From Occallatibacter riparius (lineage in GTDB: Bacteria > Acidobacteriota > Terriglobia > Terriglobales > Acidobacteriaceae), in NCBI RefSeq assembly GCF_025264625.1, contig NZ_CP093313.1, forward strand, positions 1 to 64,000: a DNA stretch of 64,000 nucleotides, written 5' to 3'. The number at the start of each line of letters is the position of its first letter. Positions within the stretch are counted from its first letter, which is position 1. Of this stretch, positions 33,685 through 42,671 are shown one piece after another. A program made the position numbers and the translations under genes. Below the pieces are notes generated by a model. It saw only the letters and a list, made by a program, of their open reading frames with translations. It made no database searches and was not told the DNA's origin.

Positions 33685-34707
33685 TCAGTGATGAATCGAA
33701 GCTGCACGCGGTGAGGCCCCGGTGATCTCGGCGGCGCGGGCTTCAGCGTATGCCGCAGCGCCCAGCACGGCGGCACGGCTCTCAAGGATAATGCGAACCG
33801 GCATGTTGATGAGCAACTGGCTTAGGCGGCCCTTGTCTGTGAACGCCTTCATGAAGGTGCCGTCCTTGAGCTTCTCAAGCAAGCGAGGGGCAATGCCGCC
33901 GCCCACATAGAGTCCGCCCACCGACAGGACCTTCAGCGCGAGGTTGCCGGCCTCGGCACCATAAGCCGAAACGACCATGTCGAGCGTCTTCACGCAGATC
34001 TCGCTTTTGCCGCTCAGGCCGTCGACGGTGATGACGGCGTTGGGATCGTCGACTGAGGCAATCTCCTCCGCGAGAGACTTCGGCACTTCCATGCCGCGCA
34101 CATCGCGCAGGAACTCGAAGACGCTGGTCATGCCCATGCCGCTGATGACACGCTCCCAGCTGATGCGGCCGTTGTATTTCTGGCGCAGGAAGCGGAGTAG
34201 GTCGATTTCATCTTCGTTGCGCGGAGCGAAATCGGCGTGACCGCCTTCGGATGCGTAAGGGACATGGATGCGGCCGTTCCACATCAGCAGGCCCTCACCC
34301 AGACCAGTTCCCGCGGCGATCAGAGCGCGGTTACCGATCTGACTGGGATCGCCATCTGCGAGGGTGAATATCTGGTCGGGCTGCAGCTCGGCGATTCCGT
34401 AGCCGTTGGCCTCAAGGTCATTGATCAGGAACACGTGGTCAATGCCGAGACTCTTGGACAGATCGTGGCTATCGAGCGTCCAGGGCAGATTGGTCAGGCG
34501 CAGGCGGCCCGCACGAACCGGTCCCGGCACTCCGAAACACGCGGCGGTTACCTTGTCTCCGCCAAGGAACTCCTTGACGATGTCTTCCAGCCCGGAGTAT
34601 TCCTTGGCCGGAAAGCGCTCCTCGCGCCGGTATTCAAGTTTTCCTTCGTTGAAGTCGTAAAACGCCAGATGTACTTTGGTGCCGCCTACATCGCCGGCAA
34701 GAATCAT
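33685..34707 (-). CDS. glk: Glucokinase
   Basis: A 340-residue glucokinase of the Glk (COG0837) family, converting glucose to glucose 6-phosphate with ATP. Signs are LAGDVGGTKVHLAFYDF (phosphate loop), ACFGVPGPVRAGRLRLTNLPW, FLINDLEANGYGI (catalytic Asp region), LIAAGTGLGEGLL, and GGLYVGGGIAPRLL near the C-terminus. The start at 34707 overlaps the pgl stop by ATGA, and GGAGAGAG precedes it. Pairing with 6-phosphogluconolactonase places it at the entry of the pentose phosphate or Entner-Doudoroff route. No glucose-6-phosphate dehydrogenase is in the window. Confidence 0.95.
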   Translation of the reverse strand: MILAGDVGGTKVHLAFYDFNEGKLEYRREERFPAKEYSGLEDIVKEFLGGDKVTAACFGVPGPVRAGRLRLTNLPWTLDSHDLSKSLGIDHVFLINDLEANGYGIAELQPDQIFTLADGDPSQIGNRALIAAGTGLGEGLLMWNGRIHVPYASEGGHADFAPRNEDEIDLLRFLRQKYNGRISWERVISGMGMTSVFEFLRDVRGMEVPKSLAEEIASVDDPNAVITVDGLSGKSEICVKTLDMVVSAYGAEAGNLALKVLSVGGLYVGGGIAPRLLEKLKDGTFMKAFTDKGRLSQLLINMPVRIILESRAAVLGAAAYAEARAAEITGASPRAASIHH

Positions 34708-35501
34708 CTTTCTCTCTCCAGTACCCCGCACCCTTCTCCATTCGTCGCGGGTAGAAGAGCAGCAGCGGCCTTATCCAGAAACAAGGTGAGTATACCGCTT
34801 GCGGGCCAGATGAGTTGACTTGGCAGCCGTTCGGGATCGCGCGGGCCCATGAATACATCGCGAACGCGCTCGGCTTTGTCTTCTCCGGCGATCTCGAAGA
34901 AGACGGAGCTGGCGTGGTTGATCACCGGCCAGGTCAGGGTAATGCGCCAGGTATCCTTCTGCGGCACATGATTGGCCGTGACCAGACGACTCATCTCGTG
35001 AATTGCCGTTGTATAGGGGAACAGCGAGGCGGTGTGACCGTCGTCGCCCATGCCGAGTGAGACCAGGTCGAACCGGGGACTCTCTGCGCCTTCAAGGCGG
35101 AAGCTGTTTCGCAGCTCGGATTCGTAGCGAGCAGCGGCCGCTTCGGGGTCCAGTTCGCCTTCCATGCGATGCACCTGGTCGGGCGGGAGCGGCACGTGGC
35201 TCAGAAGCGCTTCGCGGGTCATGCGGTAGTTGGAATCCGCATCGTCCGGTCCGACGCAACGTTCATCCACCCAATAGAGGTCTAGCCGGTCCCACGGCAT
35301 GGCGGCCCGAAAGTGCTGGTGCGGGTCGGCCAACAATTGAAACGCGGCCTTGGGAGTGGAGCCGCCGCTGACGGCGATACGTGCCTGCCCTCGGGCGTCC
35401 ACAGCCTCGGCTGCCATCTCCACCAGGTACTGTGCGGTCCGGCGGGCCAAAGCCTCCCGATCATGCTCGACGTAGTAGTTGATTCTCAACTTCCGGGTCA
35501 T
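34704..35501 (-). CDS. pgl: 6-phosphogluconolactonase
   Basis: A 265-residue enzyme of the SOL/NagB-like family that hydrolyses 6-phosphogluconolactone. Family motifs are IAVSGGSTPKAAFQLL, LDLYWVDERCVGPDDADSNYRM (the DER motif), FDLVSLGMGDDGHTASLFP and RITLTWPVINHA. The length is normal. The start is placed at 35501 (MTRKLRINYY), which follows GGAG-type purines (GAGGAGCAG); the frame is open to 35543 without family sequence. Translationally coupled to glk through ATGA. Confidence 0.95.
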   Translation of the reverse strand: MTRKLRINYYVEHDREALARRTAQYLVEMAAEAVDARGQARIAVSGGSTPKAAFQLLADPHQHFRAAMPWDRLDLYWVDERCVGPDDADSNYRMTREALLSHVPLPPDQVHRMEGELDPEAAAARYESELRNSFRLEGAESPRFDLVSLGMGDDGHTASLFPYTTAIHEMSRLVTANHVPQKDTWRITLTWPVINHASSVFFEIAGEDKAERVRDVFMGPRDPERLPSQLIWPASGILTLFLDKAAAALLPATNGEGCGVLERER

Positions 35502-35782
35502 TCCGACTGCTCCTCTCGTCGCTTGATTCTGCCAACGGCCCAAACGCCTCGCGGCGCAGAAGGCTGATTTCGCAGGAATGTGCAGAACGACTCAGATAAA
35601 TAGATAACGGTTGGTTGAAAAGAGGCGCGATGCAGGTTTGGCTGGCTCACGCCAGCATGGTTGAGCGGGACATGCACTCCCAGTCATAGAGTACCGCAGG
35701 TACGACAAATACTTTGGGGGATTGTAGCCGATTTGTCGGCGACCTAAGTTCGTCCTAGTGGCACTCGATGGGAGTGGCCGGC

Positions 35783-37234
35783 TTACTTACCGAGATAGTA
35801 GTGGTACTGCTGCTCCAGCACTCCCGCCGCGCGTGCCAATGACAGCTTAGACAAATTGTACTGATAGATGCTCTCCACGCTGCTCGTCTGGGCGTTGGCC
35901 AGCGCGGCCTGCGCGGTCACCAGCGGCAGGGTGTCGTCGATTCCGGCATTGGTGCGCTCTGTCTGGTCGCTGAGAGCACGCGTGGACAAGTCCACGTTCG
36001 AGCGCGCTACATCGACCAGCTTGCGGGCTGCACTGACATCGAGAAGCGCCGAGCGCACCTGCTGATCGATCCGGCTGCGCAGATCGTCAAGCTGAGAATT
36101 AGCCGCTTTCAGTTGGGCTTGCGCCGCGTCGATATCGCCGCGAATGCGAGCCTCACGGAAGATGGGAACGCTTAAGGTGCCGACCGCCGAAAACACGCCG
36201 TGCGAGCCGATGGTCGTGATCGCCTGCACTCCATAGTTGCCGCTAAAGCTCAGCGTCGGGTAGCGCTGGCTGCGATAGGCCGAGTGCACCGCCTTGAGCT
36301 CCTGGACTTGATTTTGCAGGTTCTGGTAGTCCTGACGGCTCTTGTAGGCCAGAGCCCGGAGTTCCTCCGGTGTCTGATCGGTCAATTCGCTGAACGGAGC
36401 CTGGTCGGTAAGCACGATCTTCTGTCCGGGGTCGAGTCCGATCTCACGCTTAAGCAGGATCAGGTCCTTATCGAATTCGTTCTGAGCGACAATGGTCGCC
36501 TGCTGCTGCGTCTGATACTGCACACGGGCGCGAAGCTCGTCGAGACTGGTCCCCACGCCGGCAACCCGCTGTTCGTGCGCATGATTGAGCTGAACCAGGT
36601 CGGCCTGTTCAAGGGCCTTGGCGTTGTCTACTTCGCTAGATGACGCAAGGGCATGCAGATAGGCCGAGGCTACCTGCTGGATCACTTCGCCGCGGGCGGT
36701 CATCTTAGCAAAGTGCGCTACCCGCGTAGCCGCGCCGGCCGCCTTCCATCCGGCGATGACCGGACCTGAAAACAGAATCTGGTCGTAGTGGATCTGGCCT
36801 TCTGTTAGCGTGTCGTGGGTGACGGCTGGGAACTTAACGCCCAGACTGGGCGGCAGGCTCGATCCCTTAAAGCCCAAAGCAGCCAAATCGTGCTGGTAAT
36901 AGCCTGTATCGCCGGTGAGCGTAATGGTGGGCAGAAACTCCTGCAATGCCTGAAGCTGTTGGCCGCGGATCGTCTTTTCTGCGTTCTCCGCCTCTTTCAG
37001 TCCGAGATTATTGGTAAGGCCACGCTGGATGGCATCGTCCAAGGAGAGTTGAATCACCTGGTCGGTCGCTGGCTTCAGTGTCACGCTGCCAAAATAAGGA
37101 TTCACAGCCGAAGACGGGTTCGCCGACTGGCTGTGTGCCGCGGAAATTCCGCAGGCGGCGCAAAAAAGCGCACAACAGACCGCCAGAATTCGCCGCGGCG
37201 CGGCTGATTGTCCCAATCCGTTCACTGACATCAT
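35783..37234 (-). CDS. TolC-family outer-membrane efflux protein
   Basis: A 483-residue protein with a signal peptide (RRILAVCCALFCAACGISAAHSQ; an internal Cys is present but no clear lipobox). Two OEP repeats with long helices follow: IQLSLDDAIQRGLTNNLGLKEAENAEKTIRG, ARVQYQTQQQATIVAQNEFDKDLI, then LRSRIDQQVRSALLDVSAARKLVDVARSNVDLSTRAL and SIYQYNLSKLSLARAAGVL. The trimer would form an outer-membrane channel-tunnel for RND or ABC pumps. No RND or membrane-fusion gene is adjacent; the neighbour upstream is a MATE exporter 98 bp away on the same strand. The start could be either of two adjacent Met codons (37234 or 37231). Confidence 0.9.
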   Translation of the reverse strand: MMSVNGLGQSAAPRRILAVCCALFCAACGISAAHSQSANPSSAVNPYFGSVTLKPATDQVIQLSLDDAIQRGLTNNLGLKEAENAEKTIRGQQLQALQEFLPTITLTGDTGYYQHDLAALGFKGSSLPPSLGVKFPAVTHDTLTEGQIHYDQILFSGPVIAGWKAAGAATRVAHFAKMTARGEVIQQVASAYLHALASSSEVDNAKALEQADLVQLNHAHEQRVAGVGTSLDELRARVQYQTQQQATIVAQNEFDKDLILLKREIGLDPGQKIVLTDQAPFSELTDQTPEELRALAYKSRQDYQNLQNQVQELKAVHSAYRSQRYPTLSFSGNYGVQAITTIGSHGVFSAVGTLSVPIFREARIRGDIDAAQAQLKAANSQLDDLRSRIDQQVRSALLDVSAARKLVDVARSNVDLSTRALSDQTERTNAGIDDTLPLVTAQAALANAQTSSVESIYQYNLSKLSLARAAGVLEQQYHYYLGK

Positions 37235-37332
37235 TTTCTCAGATGTTCCTGAGTCCACTTGAGATTCGGATCACAGCACATAAAACGCGGACCGGGATGG
37301 ATTTCCTGGTCCGCAGTTGGCTCGCCGCTCGG

Positions 37333-38766
37333 CTAGATTTTCTTTCTCTTCCACTTCCCTTGGCGGAACAGCACGATCCCAGCTGTCGCCATCGCGCATT
37401 CGGCAATCACGATGGAGAGGAACGCACCCTCCGCATGCATTCCTACTGTTTTGGCTAGTAGCCAAGCCAGCGGAAGCTCAAGCACCCAGAAGCCGAAGAA
37501 GTTCACGATCGTCGGCGTGACCGTGTCTCCCGCTCCGTTGAAGGCCTGCAGCATCACCATTCCATAGGCGTAGCCGATGTTTCCGCAGGCAAAGGTTCGC
37601 AGGGCAACCGCGGCAATGGGAATGACTGCCGGATCGTCCAAAAACAGCTTCACGACGGGGGTGGCAAAGACGATAAAGAAGAGACCGAGGCCGCCGAGGA
37701 ACAGCATGTTGTAGAAACCCGTGCGCCAGACGGCCTGCTCGGCCCGATCGGGCCGCTGGGCGCCCAGGTTCTGGCCCACCAGCGTGGCCGCTGCGTTACT
37801 CAGTCCCCACGACGGCAAGATGAAGAACATCACGATGCGGATTGCCACCGTGTATGCCGCGACGGAGGCCGCACCGAAGAGGGCAACGATCTGCACGAGG
37901 AAGATCCAGCTCACATGACCGATCGCGAACTGGAGGATTCCGGTAGCTGATACGCGCAGCAGACGGAGCATCACGCCGATGTTCAGCCGCATATGACGGG
38001 CCAACGCCGGCAGCCGCTCCGTGCCCTGCGCGAGACGCCAGAACTGATAGAGCACGCCGATGCTGCGCCCCGTCAGCGTGGCCATGGCCGCGCCCGTGAC
38101 GCCCATCCGCGGGAAAGGACCGAGACCGAAGATCAGGCAGGGATCGAGGACTAAGTTGATGATGTTAGAGACCCATAGCAGCCGCATGGCGATTGCCGCA
38201 TCGCCCGCGCCGCGGAAGATCGCATTGTTGAGGAAGAGCATGAGGATTGCGCCGCAGCCACCCAGCGCGATGCGTGCGTAACCGGAGCCTGTTGCGACAA
38301 TGGCGGGAGTTGCGCCCATCCAGGCCAGCAGGCGCGGAGCCAAGATGCCGGCCGGGAGGCCAACGAGCAGCGAGATCGTGAGGCCCAGAATTACTGCCTG
38401 CATGCCTGCGATTGACGCGTCTTCGGGGTCTTTTTCACCGATGCGGCGGGCCACCATGGCCGTTGTGGACATGGACAGGCCGATGCCGATGGAGAAAACC
38501 AGAGCTAGCATTGCCTCCGTAAGCCCAACGGTGGCAACAGCATTCGCGCCGAGGCGACCTACCCAGGCGACGTCCACGACGGCGAACAGGGACTCGAGGA
38601 CCATCTCCAGGACCATGGGAATGGCGAGCAGGAGGATGGAGCGATTGAGGCTGCCGGTGGTGTAGTCCTGGTGGGAGCCGCGGAGGGCCTCCCGTACCGA
38701 GGACCATAGGGAAGATGCGCGCGCATCATGCGGCTGCTGCGGCGCTATTGATTCAAGAGTAGACAT
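37333..38766 (-). CDS. MATE family efflux transporter
   Basis: A 477-residue membrane protein with twelve helices in two MatE repeats. The first repeat contains AIPMVLEMVLESLFAVVDVAWVGRLGANAVATVGLTEAM-like sequence and the second SWGLSNAAATLVGQNLGAQRPDRAEQAVWRTG. Transport is coupled to Na+ or H+ and substrates are usually cationic drugs or metabolites. The start at 38766 has GGAG six bases upstream. It may share a transcript with the TolC-family gene downstream, which would be unusual because MATE pumps do not need an outer-membrane duct. Confidence 0.93.
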   Translation of the reverse strand: MSTLESIAPQQPHDARASSLWSSVREALRGSHQDYTTGSLNRSILLLAIPMVLEMVLESLFAVVDVAWVGRLGANAVATVGLTEAMLALVFSIGIGLSMSTTAMVARRIGEKDPEDASIAGMQAVILGLTISLLVGLPAGILAPRLLAWMGATPAIVATGSGYARIALGGCGAILMLFLNNAIFRGAGDAAIAMRLLWVSNIINLVLDPCLIFGLGPFPRMGVTGAAMATLTGRSIGVLYQFWRLAQGTERLPALARHMRLNIGVMLRLLRVSATGILQFAIGHVSWIFLVQIVALFGAASVAAYTVAIRIVMFFILPSWGLSNAAATLVGQNLGAQRPDRAEQAVWRTGFYNMLFLGGLGLFFIVFATPVVKLFLDDPAVIPIAAVALRTFACGNIGYAYGMVMLQAFNGAGDTVTPTIVNFFGFWVLELPLAWLLAKTVGMHAEGAFLSIVIAECAMATAGIVLFRQGKWKRKKI

Positions 38767-39218
38767 GGAGAACTCCACAATGCCCTGCAAAAGATGAGGG
38801 CACGAGCGAGTGGGCTCACGCTGCTAAGTACTTTAAGTTGTGTGCAGTGCGATTCCCGGGGCTGAGGTCATCCTCGGGGTGCCGCGGGGGGCGGCATGCG
38901 ATTGGGATCCCGAGGCAATGTTCAGCGAGCAGGTCGAATTCTGACAACGGTGACGAGCTGGAACACTGTTCCCTCCCAAGGCCGGAGAGTCCGGCGGGTG
39001 TTATGAAAGTACCACGATTCGAGAAATCGCGCCAGTGAACGTGATTTGGTTTCACCGCAAAAAGGGCTCAAATACTGCGATTGGGTCAGACGTACTGAAC
39101 AGGTGACCGGGCGGTCGGGTGATCAGGCGGCCGTGAGGTCAGGTGGCCAGGAACCCCTCCAGTTGTCCATTCTGAAGTCAAGCGCGTCAGCGCGGTGAAC
39201 TTCTACATCTAACGAACC
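38767..39218. other. Intergenic region with short imperfect repeats
   Basis: No gene seen. Near 39100-39151 the motif GGTGACCGG recurs as AGGTGACCGG (39101), GGGTGATCAGG (39118) and AGGTGGCCAGG (39141), an imperfect short repeat. The rest holds nothing I recognise. It separates the divergent MATE gene and the orphan gene at 39219. Confidence 0.5.
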
Positions 39219-39620
39219 ATGGGTCCTGGTGCACATGACGACGTGTTGCGCGACATTGTGCGAAGTGTCGAGCAAAACTCGGATCTGGATCCGGACCATC
39301 CCGATTTGCTCGCGCTGAAGCGCATTTTGCTCGAGAAGATCTCCCCGGCCGAGACGGGAGACAGTCTCGGCCCGGAGAATACCACGCGTGCAGACCTATC
39401 AGCGGCTCTTCCGGCCGAGGTGTCGCTCGGTAACGCGTTGGGTGTGAGTGCGACGGGAGATCCATTGGTGCTCCCGAAGGACCCGGTTGTTAGTCAGGCG
39501 TTGGGACTGGGTACGAGCATAGATCAACGAGGTTTGCCGGCAGAAACTGGCGATAGTCAGCCGTCAAACCAAAGCGCGGCCGCAGATCCTTCGTTACCAC
39601 CTCCGATCGAAGGCGCCTGA
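39219..39620 (+). CDS. Uncharacterised 133-residue protein
   Basis: Not recognised. The N-terminal 45 residues form a plausible amphipathic helical part (VLRDIVRSVEQNSDL, DLLALKRILLEKI). The rest is low-complexity, rich in Pro, Ala, Ser and Gly, with the phrase PAETGDS repeated twice (around residues 43 and 107). No signal peptide and no clear ribosome-binding site. The next gene on the same strand starts 69 bp later and is also unknown. It could be a genuine lineage-specific gene or a chance open frame. Confidence 0.45.
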   Translation: MGPGAHDDVLRDIVRSVEQNSDLDPDHPDLLALKRILLEKISPAETGDSLGPENTTRADLSAALPAEVSLGNALGVSATGDPLVLPKDPVVSQALGLGTSIDQRGLPAETGDSQPSNQSAAADPSLPPPIEGA

Positions 39621-39689
39621 TGGCAGGCCGCTTCGCGGACGTTTTGCATCTTATGAACCTAGTACCGGATTGGAGACGCCCCTGACCCG

Positions 39690-40103
39690 ATGCGACATTC
39701 CCTGCAGTCTCACATAACCTATCTTGAAAAGCTAATTAAGGAAGTTGGAGATCGCTTGACTCAGCCGGGTCTGACGGCCGAAGAGGTCGAGGATTTGCGG
39801 CTTCAACTCTTCTCAGCCCAAGGCGCACTCGAGCATTATCGGCAGGCTTACGCGCTCGAACTTAGCGCTTCGGGCTCTGAGCCGCCGCCCGGTACCGGCG
39901 AAACCCACTCCAATGGCGGAGTACCTGGTCGAGGGAAACCGAACTCTGGACGTGCAAAGGCAGGCCGTGCCACACCCGGTACACTCCTCAGGAGAAGGGG
40001 CGCGCGCACTCAGAACATAAAGATTGCGTTGGCTGCGTCCGCTCCGCGCGCCAAGATTCGTAGGCGGCAAGCGGAACGTGTTGCGCGCGAGCGGGCAGCA
40101 TGA
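39690..40103 (+). CDS. Uncharacterised 137-residue coiled-coil/basic-tail protein
   Basis: Not recognised. Residues 5-55 look like a two-helix coiled coil (HITYLEKLIKEVGDRL, TAEEVEDLRLQLFSAQGALEHYRQAYALEL). The second half is a flexible, very basic region rich in Gly, Arg, Lys and Ala (GRGKPNSGRAKAGRATPG, RAKIRRRQAERVARERAA), as in nucleic-acid-binding tails. No signal peptide; the ribosome-binding site is weak. The helical half has convincing heptad spacing, so I think it is real. Confidence 0.58.
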   Translation: MRHSLQSHITYLEKLIKEVGDRLTQPGLTAEEVEDLRLQLFSAQGALEHYRQAYALELSASGSEPPPGTGETHSNGGVPGRGKPNSGRAKAGRATPGTLLRRRGARTQNIKIALAASAPRAKIRRRQAERVARERAA

Positions 40104-40141
40104 CCTGAACGAGAAGCCCTCACCACCCACTTCTAACTTTC

Positions 40142-41419
40142 TCACTGCACCGATTGTTCCGCGTTCGCGCTGGCAAGGGCGCGCTCCTGGAGCAGCTTTC
40201 GCTCTTGCTCATTCTGAGTCATGCTTGCTGCCCGCTCGAACTCGACGCGGGCTTCGGCGTGGCGGCCCAGCATGGCGAGCAAGTCGCCGCGGACGCTTGG
40301 CAGCAGGTGGTAATTCCTGAAGAGTGGATCGGCGCGCAGAGGCTCCAGCAGTTCAAGGGCTGGGTGCGGTCCCGCGTACCTGCTCACGGCTACAGCGCGG
40401 TTCAGTTCCACCACGGGTGAAGGCGCGACTGCCGCAAGCTCATTGTAGAGCGAAACGATCCTTCCCCAATCCGTTTCGCTGGCGGCAGCAGCACGTGCGT
40501 GGCAGGCCGCGATCTCAGCCTGCAAGCGATAAGGCCCACGACGTTGCGCGAGAGTGTTTGCGCGATCGAGAGCATCGAGACCGCGGCGGATGAGCGCATG
40601 ATCCCATAGTGTGCGGTCCTGATCCATGAGCAGAATCGGCTCGCCGGATGCACCCACACGGGCGTGCGAACGCGATGCCTGAATCTTCATGAGGGACAGG
40701 AGCCCGTGCACCTCGGATTCGTTCGGGTCCAGCTCGGCCAGGATACGGCCGAGGCGAAGCGCTTCCTCGATCAGCGAGGTGCGGGTGAGATTTTCTCCAG
40801 CGGTGGCTGAGTATCCCTCATTGAAGATGAGATAGATAACTTCAAGCACCGATGAAAGCCGCGCGGCAAGATCGAGTCCGCGCGGAACCATAAAGGGAAC
40901 CTGTTTTTGCGCCAGTGTCTTTTTGGCGCGGACGATGCGCTGCGCGATGGTTGGTTCGGGAACCAGGAACGCGCGAGCAATCTCGTCGGTGGTTAGGCCT
41001 GCCACGACGCGCAGGGTAAGTGCCGCACGAGCCTCCGTCGACAGGACCGGGTGGCAAGCAGTGAAGATCAAACGCAGGACGTCGTCACCAATGTGATCGT
41101 CAAGCGCGGTGACGAGGTCAGGTGGCGTACGCTCCAGTTCCTGCAGCTCGCGGCTGAGCACTTCATATTTTCGTCCGTTGCGTTCGGAAGCGCGATAGTG
41201 ATCAATGGCACGGCGCTTGGCTGTTGCCATGAGCCAGGCGCCGGGGTTGGGCGGAATGCCAGTTGACGGCCACTTCTCCAGCGCAGCCACGAGCGCTTCC
41301 TGCGCGAGATCTTCAGCGAGGCTCACGTCGCGAACGATGCGCGTGAGCCCGCCGATGACCTTGGCGGCCTCCAATTTCCAGACCGACCCAATGGCGTGAC
41401 GGGAATCGGCAGCAGACAT
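40142..41419 (-). CDS. ECF42-type RNA polymerase sigma factor
   Basis: A 425-residue sigma factor. Region 2 (KVIGGLTRIVRDVSLAEDLAQEALVAALEKW, NPGAWLMATAKRRAIDHYR) and region 4 (TLRVVAGLTTDEIARAFLVPEPTIAQRIVRAKKTL) lie in the first 190 residues. A long helical C-terminal extension (DUF6596/TPR-like; FNEGYSATAGENLTRTSLIEEALRLGRIL onward) is the mark of group ECF42. These factors lack anti-sigma partners and are encoded beside DGPF/YCII proteins, as here: the partner ends 68 bp upstream. The regulon is unknown; the C-terminal domain is thought to control activity. Confidence 0.93.
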   Translation of the reverse strand: MSAADSRHAIGSVWKLEAAKVIGGLTRIVRDVSLAEDLAQEALVAALEKWPSTGIPPNPGAWLMATAKRRAIDHYRASERNGRKYEVLSRELQELERTPPDLVTALDDHIGDDVLRLIFTACHPVLSTEARAALTLRVVAGLTTDEIARAFLVPEPTIAQRIVRAKKTLAQKQVPFMVPRGLDLAARLSSVLEVIYLIFNEGYSATAGENLTRTSLIEEALRLGRILAELDPNESEVHGLLSLMKIQASRSHARVGASGEPILLMDQDRTLWDHALIRRGLDALDRANTLAQRRGPYRLQAEIAACHARAAAASETDWGRIVSLYNELAAVAPSPVVELNRAVAVSRYAGPHPALELLEPLRADPLFRNYHLLPSVRGDLLAMLGRHAEARVEFERAASMTQNEQERKLLQERALASANAEQSVQ

Positions 41420-41487
41420 TCCTACCGATCACATCACGGGCGACGTTGGCCGGGCAAATTTTGCCGCGAGAGGCTGAGCATCGCGCC

Positions 41488-41874
41488 TCAGTGCGCCGCG
41501 GCGGCAGTCTCGATCTGGTCGGTGATGCTGGCACCGCAGTTTGCGTCGAAGAGCTGGCGCAGTTCGCATTCGCCCTGGCCGGTGACTTCCAGGAACTCCT
41601 TAACGAAGGCCACGGCTGCTTCTTTTGAAGGAGCGTCGAGAATGGCAAAGCCGCCCACGACCTCTTTGGCCTCAGAGAACGGGCCATCGGAGACGGTGAA
41701 ATTGCCCTTATCGACGCGGATGCGGGCGCCCATGGCGGTGGGAAGGCAGCCTTCGGTACTCAGCAACCTCCCGCTTTTCATCCAATCCTCAACCAGCTTG
41801 CCCATGGCAGACATTTCTTCCGGGCTGGGTGGGGTGGCACGTTCAGGACACTTGTAGATGCTCAGGAATCGCAT
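41488..41874 (-). CDS. DGPF-domain (YCII-related) protein
   Basis: A 128-residue alpha/beta protein with the motif TVSDGPFSEAKEVVGGFAILDAPSKEAAVAFV that defines the DGPF family, and LSIYKCPERATPPSPEEMSAMGKLVEDWMKSG in the N-terminal half. These proteins have the YCII fold; their reaction is unknown. The start at 41874 has GGAGG nine bases upstream, which rules out the longer open frame to 41922. It is the first gene of a two-gene unit with the ECF42 sigma factor. Confidence 0.92.
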   Translation of the reverse strand: MRFLSIYKCPERATPPSPEEMSAMGKLVEDWMKSGRLLSTEGCLPTAMGARIRVDKGNFTVSDGPFSEAKEVVGGFAILDAPSKEAAVAFVKEFLEVTGQGECELRQLFDANCGASITDQIETAAAAH

Positions 41875-42120
41875 GATGTAGAACCTCCGTTGGTTTATGT
41901 TGCCGGAGAATCGAAATTGCATTCAGCCGGTTTCATCTACACATCGAACGGAGAATGCCCAAATCGACATGGCCTACGATCTTTTTTATCGTGAGTGGGC
42001 TGAGCCAGCGAACGAATTGTTTCCAGTGGGCAAAAGCGGGGGACCTGGAGCAGCGGGCCCGGCGTGGATCGAGGCGGCAGGCACGTGGCCGCGCAAACGA
42101 GCAGGAAGAAGGTTGAGGCG

Positions 42121-42288
42121 TTAGTGAGATGCCGACGAGCGCGCGTTTCGCACTCGCAGGAGGCTCACGTGTCCGCAGATTTCGCAGATCCAGGGATAAA
42201 GGCCGAACCACGGCAGCACGAGCTTCTGGAGCAACCCTTTGCGGGACACTCGTAACAAGTTGGGAGAGCTACACGTTTGGCATTGCAT
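42121..42288 (-). CDS. 55-residue zinc-ribbon protein
   Basis: A very short gene with AAGGAG five bases before the ATG. The product starts MQCQTCSSPNLLRVSRKG and continues LVLPWFGLYPWICEICGH, giving two CxxC pairs (Cys3/Cys6 and Cys35/Cys38) about 28 residues apart, the arrangement of a rubredoxin-like zinc ribbon. A basic tail follows. The small size, good ribosome-binding site and paired Cys make it a convincing gene. Its function is unknown. It lies between the ECF42 pair and a small membrane-protein gene. Confidence 0.72.
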   Translation of the reverse strand: MQCQTCSSPNLLRVSRKGLLQKLVLPWFGLYPWICEICGHVSLLRVRNARSSASH

Positions 42289-42671
42289 GGAACTCCTTCC
42301 GGGCGTTCAAAAGGCGCTGAGTTGGAGTGCTTCGGCGCAGATCAGTCAGCCGCAGTCTGGTCTGGATGGTGCGCGCAAACCAGTGCGTATCGTTCCGGCT
42401 CCAGTTCTTCCATTTCGAACCGACAATGATGGACGCGCGAACTGGTTGGCGCGCTGTTGAGCAGCTTCACAAGGAACTCGGCGCGCACTCTTCGCATGGT
42501 AAAGCACGGTGTGGCACTCAAACTTATCCCTTGGCCCGTGAGGTCAGCAGTGCGGGCATCACGGTGACAGACGTAAGCCTTCATGCGACTAGACCTTACT
42601 CCTCGGGGCAGCCGGAAGGGAGCTAGGGTTTTCACGGGGGTCCCTTGGCTCAAAGCGGTTTGATGAGGACG
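42289..42671. other. Intergenic region, no convincing gene
   Basis: Both strands have open frames of about 100 codons here, but none has domain-like sequence or a good start signal. The minus-strand frame at 42342-42653 has a slightly protein-like last 50 residues with no recognisable match. Confidence 0.4.

Noticed and set aside
35630-35689. A 19-codon leader peptide preceded by AGAGG
   Set aside because: It lies on the plus strand with no plus-strand gene following and has no regulatory hallmark.
41955-42116. A 53-codon plus-strand frame with a hydrophobic start
   Set aside because: The ribosome-binding site is placed too close to the ATG and the C-terminal half looks random.
42342-42653. 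A 103-codon minus-strand frame
   Set aside because: No family match and no start signal; only its last 50 residues look slightly protein-like.
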